64,000 nt of DNA from Stratiolaelaps scimitus (taxonomy: Eukaryota > Arthropoda > Arachnida > Mesostigmata > Laelapidae), in NCBI GenBank assembly GCA_019614645.1, contig JABWDB010000046.1:434001-498000 (forward strand). Reading direction: 5' to 3'. The notes below the pieces were generated by a model. That model was not told where the DNA came from. It saw only the letters and a program-made list of their open reading frames with translations, and ran no database searches. A program made the position numbers and the translations under genes. Positions 37,435 to 49,271 of the stretch are shown here, piece after piece (position 1 is the first letter of the stretch; each line of letters begins with the position of its first letter).

Positions 37435-38741
37435 CCAATGTATGTTATAAAATACGGACAAGGCATCATGGTTGCTACAGTGATAACTGTACCTGGCGAT
37501 CACTGCTGGATCACGAGTTTTTATCACTTTTTCAAGTTCACTTAAAGTGCAGAAGAAGAAAAGCTCCTCATTTGGCAGGCGTCCCTCATCTCGCAGCTTT
37601 CGTGCCAGTGCCCAAGTCCACAACCGTGATACGTGTTGCGTCCATATCCAGAGGGATTTGGTGTTTTCTCTGATGCCGACACCTTTTCGTGAGAAGTACA
37701 CTATCACGCTTAGCCGGAGCCTAGAAGAGCCGGTCAACATATTAGCAGGAGGAAGATAAAAAAACATTCAAATATCGGAGTTGTACCACAAGACATCTTC
37801 CGCAAATATTGAGGGCCGTTTGACAGAGACACTTTGAATTATTGTTGACCTACACCTCGATCTTAGCCAAAAGGCCGAGAATTAATGACCTACTAAATTT
37901 GTACGATCTAATAGATAATCGAAGACTGTCGAGAGCTCCCCTGCAGCTAGTGGACAAAAGAATAAACAAATTGTACAATATACGATATCGTGCTCACTTT
38001 TGCCAAAAGCTGAGTTTACAGGTGATACCGTTTGCGGATGCCCATACTCCCTCAACTTCTTTGTGTTTCAATCCTGCTGACTCATTCCTCATCAATGCCT
38101 GTGACACATAACAGTATGTTCGTGTGTGTAAATTGTTATTTTTCTACACATTGTCCTTGAATGAGAATTTAGGTTGAAGCTAACGAAGTGCTGAGCACTT
38201 TTGAAAAGCAAGCCAATTCTTCAAGCAGGTTTTCGATGATGACGCCCCGTAAACCGCGATACTGTTTGATACATTAATCCGAATTCCCATCAGCGCAGGC
38301 TTACCGGAACACGTTAATGAAAATGGGGTGTCATGAGAACTGTAATTTGCCATAGAAGAAGCGTCGTATTATCAGTCGTCATTTGCTAGTTAGCCAAAGC
38401 TCACATGCTTTACGAAATGGGAATGGAGAAACCATACCTGTAGGGTGGTTACGACAGGCGCCGTATCGACTCCCCATGTTCTGCGGTAGACATCGAATTC
38501 ATTGTATCCTCGATGTCCGTGATCTTCAAGGAATTGTCTCAAAGCGTCGCTGGACAGCGGATGTGTCACCTCGTCCTTCAACAGTGCCAAAGCCTCATCG
38601 TTCGAAGCATTCAAGAAGTTGTCCCGACCGATCTCCGACTGGATCACGTGAGACAGATGCTGCCGTCGACATCATCATTGTGGAACAAATGGTGAAAGCT
38701 CTTGTTAGTCACGCACGGATGAGCGAATTTCTAATAAATTT

Positions 38742-38777
<36 letters not shown>

Positions 38778-41700
38778 TTAGATATCAATGAATGCACCTT
38801 ATAGCCCTCCCCCATATCGATCGCGACGACAGGTGTGCTGTTTAGCTTTCGTTCTATACCCGACTCAAACGGTAATATCAAGCAATTCCATGTGCTAGTA
38901 TGCAACGGTCATATAGTTCCTAGTCATATCATTTTACTCTGACCCGTAGATGCATACTAGATCAGACGCCAGATAGCCTCATGTAATCCTGTAAGGGGTA
39001 GCCCACTCACCTCAAGTGCTTTCGGAACTTCGCAACTGACAACGTCATGAGCTGAACCAAGAAGCTTCGACATGTCACCATATATCGTTACGGTTGACTC
39101 TGCAAACATTGAAGTCCAGGAAGGGTAGAGGCAAGCCAGCTCGCAGGCGACAGCTCGTATCCGTTGTATTCAGCTCGAATAAATTTATTTGCGAACGATA
39201 ACTGTATCGTTAATGGAGGCGACTCATCGAATGTAATATTTTGTTGTTCCTCTTTCTAACTTTCGGTGTGCTTAGTTCAATAAATTAATTTCAAATTGAG
39301 TTGAAATAAACTCGCAAACAAATATGTTTACTTGCTACTTATCGCTGCAAAGCTATCCTCCTGCGTTACGACTCATCGCCGCTATGGCAACATCATAAGC
39401 GCTCAAAGCAAAAAAGCGAGTCACAAGTCATACCATCGGTGACCGATTGCAAGTACCCCACAATTTCGCTAGTCCAAAGCGATGTTCCATTCGTGGCGTC
39501 CATGTGGGCCCTCGTTGCATAGTCGATCGTCATGCTGAAGGCCGTAATGAATCCGTTGAAGAGCTCGTCGACGGACATGTTGCTTGTCGGGAACTGGGCC
39601 TTCCTGCGGGCCAAGTAGCGGTTGTAACGCCATACAGGTCGTGCTATCCACTTCATCTGGGCGTCATCGAGCAGAACAGATTTATTCAGCATTGTTAGGT
39701 GGAAGAACGTTCACATCATTTTCGTGGCGGCTGTCGTACTGAATGAAGCTATTTGAGATTGAGAAGTTTCATCCTTGTTCTACGAAATCTCATTGTGGAC
39801 TTGATGGTCCGATGGCGAAATTGGACTCAGTTGTGCAAGCGCGAAATGCTTATGAGTATACAGCTTTTCTCCACATAGAGAAAACGAAATGTGCACATCG
39901 TTATGTGCTCCTCAGAAACGCCTTTTTCGGCAAAAGGATCACATACCCTGATTTTCTCTTCAATTCGGTCCAAGTAAGGGACATACGACTGGAGATCAGT
40001 CTCATCGTTCATCTCCGAGTAAAACATTGGGTCGTCAAGGACTCTTCCGCATAGATTGAGCATCATGGACTCCACCATTCGCACGTCGTTGATATCCGGA
40101 ATAAATGATCGGAAGCACTGTAATGCAATTGACGATATTTATTGCTTCTTTACATCTCATTGTTCGCCAAGCATTGTCGTTGACAGTAAAAGCCGTATCA
40201 CTGTTGGGGAGGAAGCACGGTAGACGGCAAGGAAAACTTCCCTTGACTAGCTTTCAGTATGTATGTTCAATGAAAATGCCATTGATAAGTGGTGTTTGAA
40301 TATAGTGATGCCTCCTGAGGAACTTACCTCACTCAAATCGAAGAAGTAGTGACAGTGTGATACCCTTAAGAATGACTCAAAATAGGGACTCATTGCCGTT
40401 CTCCGTTCTCGGGCAGACTTGCCCTTGTGTTTCTGAAGTACAAACCACAAGAACGTTATTAGTATTTTTGCATATAAAGTGTTGCTTCTATAAGATTTCT
40501 TTGATAATTCTTTGATTGTTAAAATAGATGACCATTTTTCCAATACAGATTCATCATTATTGTTATTACTAGGAAACAATCTCTAGACCTTCTAATAGAG
40601 GAGCGGGTCTGCCGCTAGTCGCTCGGCATCCATAGTGATAAGGCTTATTTGTCCACGTCCTAAATTTGTGTAGGTCGACTCAAATGAGGTTTACACTTAC
40701 TCGGATACTGATGCCACACTCTTTACTCATCATGTCAATGCCAAGCGGAGTGACAGCGCCATGTAGCACTTCCCTGCAAAGTATATGCAACGTATGTTCT
40801 ATTGGTATACTTATGATTTCGATTCTGATGATGAACTGTGCACAGCTTGGCGCACCTGCCTTCCGATAAATACCCAAGGGTAATTTACGTAGATAAACGG
40901 CATAGGAAATCTCGCCGATGTTTGGATTTAGGTGGTGTCGATACTATAATGCATTCATTCAAGGAGAATATAATACATACATTTATTTTATTACATATAT
41001 GCGCATATTTATTCACTTATTCCAAAATATATCTAATATTACCATGCGCTCACAAGGAGAATGATTGTGTCTAAATCGTAATAAAAAACATTGAAACTGT
41101 ATTCCGTTCATATAACAATAGTCAGTCCCATTGTATTTGACCACGAAAAGGTTTTCGGGCTAACTCTCAGTCAACGTTTAATTGATAAATCGTATTTATT
41201 TCGTCCCTTCCTCCCTTTATATATATGTATGGATCACAAACATGATCAAAACCGCTACCAATGACCGGTATACAACAAATGTGGTCTAATTTAATGTGGC
41301 AGGTCACAATGGGAGAAGTCTAACTTTGGGCATAGTATACCAGGCAACAGCCTGTATAGTCGTGACGCAGTTATATTACCTTAAACATCTTCTAAGTGAA
41401 CTTCTAAACTGGGTGGCACTTTTGAAAGGGTGACCGTTGTCTCGTCAACGCAAGCTGACAGGCATTGACTCTCAAGCGAGAAAGTGAAGGCGAATTACTT
41501 ACCCAACGTTCGCCTTGGAGAAGCAGCTATTCTCATTACGAGCTGGGATTTCCATGTCCAGTGAGACCTCTTCATCGGATGGCTTATCCATGAACGTGAC
41601 CGGACGAGCTTGGAGCAGGAATATAGTGTCGCTCTGAATCGCCCATTCTATGTCACGCCAATCACCGTAACATCTCTCCACCTGTACGTGTTTTTTATTT

Positions 41701-44700
41701 CCGAATGTGCATGACAATGCATAGATACCACGGAAAATACGTGCCAATTATATATCATTATACACTGCATCGCAATCGATGAACATTCACTGGGTGTCAA
41801 CAGTAAGCTCTGCAACTCTATAGACGAACACCGAAAGTTTATCTCGATTCAAAAGTAATCTTCCCTGTAATTCTGGACGTCCCCTTTTAAGGAACTTTTT
41901 TTGACATTTTTGTCTTTTTTTGCTTTAGCCTTTACGTTATTATCTAGATATGTAGTTGCGGAAAAGAAAGCAAAACAAATTGCAGAGGAAGTTACCTTCA
42001 GAACCGTCAAACATGGGCTAGTCTTCCATAGAGCCACCTTAACTTACCGAACTTGCTCTACTACTTATGACAATAGCCGAAAATTGTCTCGTTTTTTTTG
42101 CTGACCACAGCATTGAATCGTTCACTACTCCCTGCACGTCTCACCCACATCAGTTTGACATACACAAGTTCACGTTTGAATATTGTACAGGGTACTCCTG
42201 AGGAATAAACATACAAATTCTAAAGCTACGTGCCTTTCTACTCACAATGGGTAATTGTACAAGTAATTATTATCAAACGAGACGATTACTCTTCTTATTC
42301 ATACCTCAGCACCGATTCGAGCAAGTTCTGCGGCCTGATGGACGCTGATGGATGTAGCTGAACTATTTCCTGATGACGAGACTTTTTCCTCGCGCATGCC
42401 CCCGGCTTCTGCACAATGAAAATAGTCAAGCAAATTAAATGCATACAATTGATCAGAAGAGAATATTTTCTGGTTGCTTGTACCGTAAACCATCTAGCTA
42501 TGTTTTGAGATAAGTACTCAACCTTAGCATAAGAACAGGGTGTAAACGTTCGTACTGGGCCTTATGAGTGTGGTCTGAGACGAAGGATTAGTAATCGAGA
42601 AATGAGTCAAACCGAAATTTTCCCAACAAACCCCTCAGACCTTGAGTTCCAGCTCTTTTCACATGGACACATGAACGTCGATTCTCGAGTTAGTCTAAGA
42701 CAGAAGCCAGACACGGACATGGAAAGACGATCGATCATCTCGATGCTTCCAATAAGGATAATAAGACGACCGAAAAAAAACAGCCTTGAGTACGGAAATT
42801 CGTAACCGCCGTTCCTTTCCAGATAGAGTTCTCTAAATATATTTGTTGCCAGAATTACCACAATCGCTTCATGCAATACTTCACATGATGTGTTTACTAA
42901 TTTGCCAGTAGTAGTCTACCAGAAATGTATTGGGTTAAGTTGAGACTTTTGATCTTGCTAAGGCACCGGCAACGACTTCGTTGGGTCGGCCTCGATACGG
43001 CAACAACAACAACAACTCATTTTGGTATCATTACAATTGTTTAATTACCTCAAGTGAGCTAATCATGAAAAGACAGGGTATTGAAGGTTCCATCACATGT
43101 CCTACATTGACCTTCGAGTAAGGGATGTCCGTCAGCGAATTTATTTAAAATATTTTCAGCATAGTGCCGAGGTATACTGTATATTGGACATCCGTGTATA
43201 CTTGCATTCCCAATGCAAGTATAAGGTTTGAAAAACATGAACCATATGTGAATCGTCCATTTTGTAAATTCCGTACATTTGGAGCCGTTGCCGAGCTCTA
43301 TCAAATCCGAGGCTCATCTACATTAGAGTGTATGTGAGCGTCCTCGTTCACCTATCTGCTTGCTTATATTGGTGCATTTTGTCGACGACAATCTTATCGG
43401 ACATAAATAGACGTCACAGATCTCAGTGGAAAGGCCTGGCCACGCCGAACAACAGTCGCTGGCCTTCGTCCACTTCCGAAGGACAGACACAAATTAAGAT
43501 AGACGATCGCTAGCCACAATAAAAATTGCTCCTAATGGCGTTCCGGTGGCGTTCTGACCCGCCGAATGCATGCCACTTGTATTAAGCCGTAGTGTAAGGC
43601 AGTGAAACAGACAAGTAAAGGACAGTGAAAATATCGAGCATGCTTAGGGAATAGCGGCGATGAAAGGCTATACTCTTTATCTTTCACAAGTTTTCGTATA
43701 ATAATTATGATCCAAGACCGTGCTGCAAGCTCTTGGGTCAAAGTAGTATTGTCTAGATGATTTACCCAGATCCATGACGATTTTGACGTCCTTTTTCCCG
43801 ATATCGACTTTATTCACCGCGATCGTCCCGTTGATGTCGCGCGACACCCGCACCGTGTCCGGGTCAGCCAGGGCGGACACAACGCTCTGTCATAAAAGAA
43901 CAATGCCGCATCCCACATCGATTTCACTGTTAACAACTGTTCAACTTTCCAATTATTTAGATGGTCCATTTTGCTCGGTTTACACAAACCAATCAATCGT
44001 GATCATTATAAAAAAAAGGGAAAAAATAGATGTTCTGCTCGGATTAGCGCTATGTGTGAATTGAATTTCTGATAAGAGTTGCTTATGGACGAGAAGCAGA
44101 CAACCAGCATATTCCGTGGTGGAGTTCGTGCCATTCCTTTTTTTTTTTATTTTACGGCCTTACGGCTCTACTAAACCACCTATATTTAAATCTCGCTTAG
44201 ACAAACTGACCTCTCCGAGTCCAAAGTTCGATGTAATATAGATCGTCGATGGGTCGCCCGTGAGAGGATCGCAGGTGAACAACACTCCGGCGCTGTCCGC
44301 AGGCACCATCTCCATAACAACCACTGCCATTTCGCTCACGAGTTCTTGACCATAACGGCGTTTATACTCCACGGCGACGTGGCCAAACTGAGATGACCAG
44401 CATTTCACTATGGCAGTGATGATCTACTCAAGTCAAAATAGTGGAAAAGAAAGAGTGCTTTGGGTGAGGTCAAAGCGGCATCATACGCGTGTGTTTGCGA
44501 ACAAGCACTTAGGGGACATATCGACTTCGCGCTATGGTTTTCACTAGGACGTATGCTCAAACTATTTATTTGCTGAAGCATTCGCATGTACTATATAGCA
44601 TTATGACATGCAGAAACGGGTGTAACTGCGACGGGCTATTTTTGGCCCGGTCCAGTATCCGGTATTGTCGCCTCACTGTCGCCTGTTTCTACATCAACGA

Positions 44701-47700
44701 AAGGAGGGGACGCAAAAGTAGTGCTGGATTTTACTTGAGATTAATGCCTGTTTGACCTCTATATTACCTCTTTCTCGCCTTTGACTCCAAGGAAGGTGTC
44801 CATTTGTCCTGCTGCAGACATATCCTCAGAGTCCTCGCCAGCACACGAGCTTCGCACAGCGAAGCGTTTCGATGCAAGATCAGGGAAAACCTTATACAGT
44901 TGTGCGAGAATTTCTCCTGAGATGCAGGAAGGAATTGGCTCGTCTTGCACGCGTTGCTTGCAGTCATCGCTTATCAGCTTTACTTCCTCCACTGTCCTAG
45001 TTGACAGCACCTGTAGTGTTCAGTTCATAGCGTTAGTCCGAATACAGTTCGGGAGTACTACGCACTATCAGGTCATAATACGAGGAGTAGAAATTTGTGG
45101 CTAGAGGGTAAAATCTGCATGGTCCCAATAATTGGAGTTCTGCTTCTTCTTCTAGTATAAATGTTTGTTTTATTTGTTAGCATGATCGAGTAGGCACACA
45201 CGTAGACAAACTGACCCTGTACAAATAGAACAAAATTAGCTCAGGTGTCCGCCAATATAAAGGTCAATTATTGCTGCTTACTCTAGAGTACCGCATGACA
45301 TCGGTGACAGGCTACCAGATACAGCCAGTAACACGCGTAAAGCGAAACAGGTGCACATGACACTGAATGATATTGTTTTGCTAACAAGCCCTGGACGCGA
45401 CAACATGTTGGTCGAGGTTTTTCTGATTTCAACAGCCCAAGCAAAGAGTCTTAGAAGTCAAGTCCAGAATTCAGCTGTTGCACTGAGAATTACCTTGCGG
45501 ATGTCGTTCTTCACAGCTGACATCTTCGGAGACTGCAAAAATCTGCGAAAGGCTTCCGTAGTTACGACGACACCGTTGGGTACGGCAAATTTGGCTCGAT
45601 CACATGTCAGATGTGAAATTTCGGTCAACACCGCAAGAGAAGAACCTTTACCTCCTGTGAGGTCGCAGTTCTTACATTGCGAATCCGAAAGCGACACAAC
45701 GTAAGGGGTGGGATCGAACGGAGTTTCTGTAAGCAACAAGAGAAATTGAATGATACCCTCATAACCACGCTCTGCATTGGCGTGTGCAACGCATGCCAAA
45801 TCAATGGATTTGTTACCCTGCAAATTTTCTTCTCGTTTCTCATAGGGCAAAATTTCAATAAAACGAAATTTCTTTATGTTTGCTAGTCACCCAACAGACG
45901 AATGGCATATATTTAAACATACATAAAAACTAATAATAAGTTATAATATAAAATGTATATATTATAATATAATATGTATATAATATAGGCAGAATAAGCG
46001 ATGTAAAAGGCAGAAAAAGTTAAGAAAAATAAATAAGCGAGCTAGTAGAATAATTTGATTTATTGCTAGTTCGAGTTTACTCCTACAAGCGCACACAAAG
46101 AGGAATTCTTTGTTCATCAAACCTAGGTTTTCCTCAGAAGGTCATGCATAGGTAGCACCTCTGTGATACTACTCAGAGAGAAACATTGGAGTTGCTCTGT
46201 TCGAGTGATAGCATCAGCTGATTGTGGGTCTGAAAAGTGATTCTGTCAATGTCGAACATCCGTTGTTTACTTACCGAAGTCAAGAACATTAAGTGGAGGT
46301 TTTACGAGGTTGTCGTTGCTCATCCCGGTTCTGTAACCCGAGAAAGCGGTAGTTGTGTATTAGTTGTATCTTAAGAGCCCATAGACTTTTCCATATAGTT
46401 CACAGATTTTTTGCTAGTTGATGATGAATCTGCCTGGTAATATTATTTTAAAACGGGTCAACGCAACAGGCTAGTAAACGTGGTCCCAGGATAGCATTAG
46501 CTTTGTTTGTCCTTAAAATGAGAACGGATATCACTTGTAATTGGTGACAATTTTAAAAATAATAAATAGTCATATTTATGAGTTTGGCAAAAGTACAAAA
46601 GGTAAAACACTGTCACTCGAAAATGTTGTTGGCATACTTACATGACGCCTTGGACCGTTACGCCAGTAGCCTTAATACCATCAATCATAGCGTCGAATGT
46701 CGATACCTTCAGTTCGTTGTTCCATCCCAAAACAGATCTGAACGACCCTAACGATGTACGTTCCGATCGCAGAAGTTCATGGGACAGCTCAACTGTAAGA
46801 GTTGGCAGAGTTGTAGACGTGTAAGTTTTTTTTCTATGAGCCTCTCAAGTCGCCAAAAAAATGCGAAGCCAACAAAAATAATGGGAACCCCAGATTGAAG
46901 TCCACGTAGTAATATCCATAGATAACGGAAACAGCGAAATGACATGGCCGTAGAACGGGCGAGAAAGGTACCTTTTACTAAGTGCGTAGTGATCTGCGTT
47001 GATCGTGTCTACCAGCAATTATCAATTACACACTTACACGTTCGAAGTTGAAGAACTGGCGATGAGAGAACATCCTGAACATCAGCCTCCAGCCCCTGGT
47101 CATTTAGCACGTGTTCAAGTGAGTCTTTGAAGCCAGGAGTTCCAACAAAACTTCCATACACTAGACCACGGCGTGTCTGTGCGAAATTTAGTGTGCTAAC
47201 TTGCGCGATATGACCTTTGGTGCTGAAGACAAAGTCGTGAGAAAACCCATTGAGAGCAGGTGGATTCACGGCCAGCCCCTGAGGATGACGTATACGAACG
47301 AAGTTGCCTCGTAGATGAATCTCCTGCTCCCAGCAAGTGGTCTCTCCATCCGCTGCTCCAGGTTGCCCTGAGGTGGCTGCAGATCCGGAGAGTTGATTGT
47401 CGTTCACTTCGCTAATCTTAAGCGTTCCGACATAGTAGCCGCTTTGCTCGTAGCCCTTCAGGTGATCTTGACATCTGTCAAACGAAGGCAGCATTATAAA
47501 CAATTGATAGCATCATACCAGACCTTCGATTGCGGTACGATTGTCAACATGGCGAGATTTCCTATTGTGCCACTCAAGTCCTGACTGGACACGGCCAGCT
47601 TTAGAGCTACATGGTTAGGATCAATAAAACCAACTCCGATTCCTGCGTGTTAGGTGGCTCGGGGTAACATACAGTTCTGCGCTGTGGGGCACTCGGGGAA

Positions 47701-49233
47701 GCACGAGGCGCGGGGCCGGGATCCGTAAGAGACGAATCGATCGAGGTCGTCGTAGACTACATAATGACCTCTGCGGAAGCATGGAGGGAGGTCACGACGT
47801 GGTTCGATGCAAGCATGCCACTCAAGGCGGACAAGGAAACAACGAGAAGGGCAAGGTTTGATCAACCTATTTGAGAAAGTCGAGAGGGAGAGCCAGGGAG
47901 GGGGCAGGTTGGGTTGGATTCCTAGCAGTCAGGCCCCAAGCGATAACTCTCGATGCACCCACGGGCGCTCGGGATGCGGACAGGCGTTAATGGCTTATCC
48001 AACCATGCAGATGTGTGGTCGTATTTCGTAGAGTCGATAATAAGAGTCGAAAGTCCGCTCGCATGGTATCGAAGTAATGCCAAGCAATTTCCGAGCCTTG
48101 GGGGTGGGGCTAAGGACACAGGTTTAGTGGGTTTGCGAGTTCCGCACTAGTCATTCCCGAAACCCCACATATAAAAAAGTGTCATGGAGGTCTCTTGGAG
48201 GGGGAAGGTTTGTTGGTGAAAACTCAGATATGTCTATCTCCACCGACCGAGAGAAAAGGGCCAAATAGGAAGGTGGCGACATGGCGCAGATTACTTTTCC
48301 AATCCGAATGTGCCTCCCCAGTGTTCTTTATCAACATTGTTAACTGTTATTGATTCAACCAAATTGAAAAAAAAACGTATCAACGTGCGTCCTTTCTAAC
48401 CAAAGAAGTAGAAAAATGTATCTATTTATGTGTGCAAAATGAATTCATACTGTTCAATGGATGCAATTGTATCTGACAGCCGGTCGTTTGGGCCTCCCTT
48501 CTCTAGGCAGAAGTTCGTCAGTCGATTGGCGGGCACCATGTTCGCCCAGTCCATTACGTGGGCGAAATTAAACCAGCTGAAAAAAGACGTCACGAAGAAG
48601 GACCAAATAATGCTCAGTCAGCTTCTTTTGGGAAACAAACGAGTTTTAAGTATGGCAGGGGAAACTGGGTCTATGTTATGTTTCGCTCCTGAATGACACT
48701 AGGAGATTCTTTCAAACGATGTTGTGTGCCCGATATGGCCAAATGTTATTTGGATACGATCCGAAATGAGCCTGAGAAAAATTACTTAGTATTGCTTTGA
48801 TGACTTACTTATCATATTATTCTCATGTTTAGTGAATTAGCTGAGTCATCTTGCTGAGAATATATTCTCATTTAGCGCTTAACACGGTCCTAAGATTTGG
48901 GTATGATTTACGAATTAAGCGGAGATACGCTGCGTATTCAAAAAGTTAGTACTCACAGAACCGCAAAGTTGACGTAAGCGGCTTGTCCAGTTTCCTTGTT
49001 GCTGCAAATGAGCTTGTCATTACTATTTGTGAGTGTTTTTGTGTTAGTTATTAGTGTTTCGCTATCACGATTTGTGTGTTCTCTATCTCTCTTGCGCTTG
49101 GATCTGTAAAAAATGTTGCTTTTTGTGGTCAATACAGCTTGCACAACAAAAACAGCAAATATTTCTACCACGGTCAATAAGCTGACAGATAAAAATTATA
49201 TATGTAAATAGTTCTTCTTGTGCAGACATTGCA

Positions 49234-49271
<38 letters not shown>

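Noticed and set aside
44781..45104. + strand 107-residue frame
   Set aside because: Antisense to the ATP-grasp exon 45010-44768.
48430..48696. + strand 88-residue frame
   Set aside because: Antisense shadow of exon 48576-48451, whose splice sites, phase and family fit are much better.
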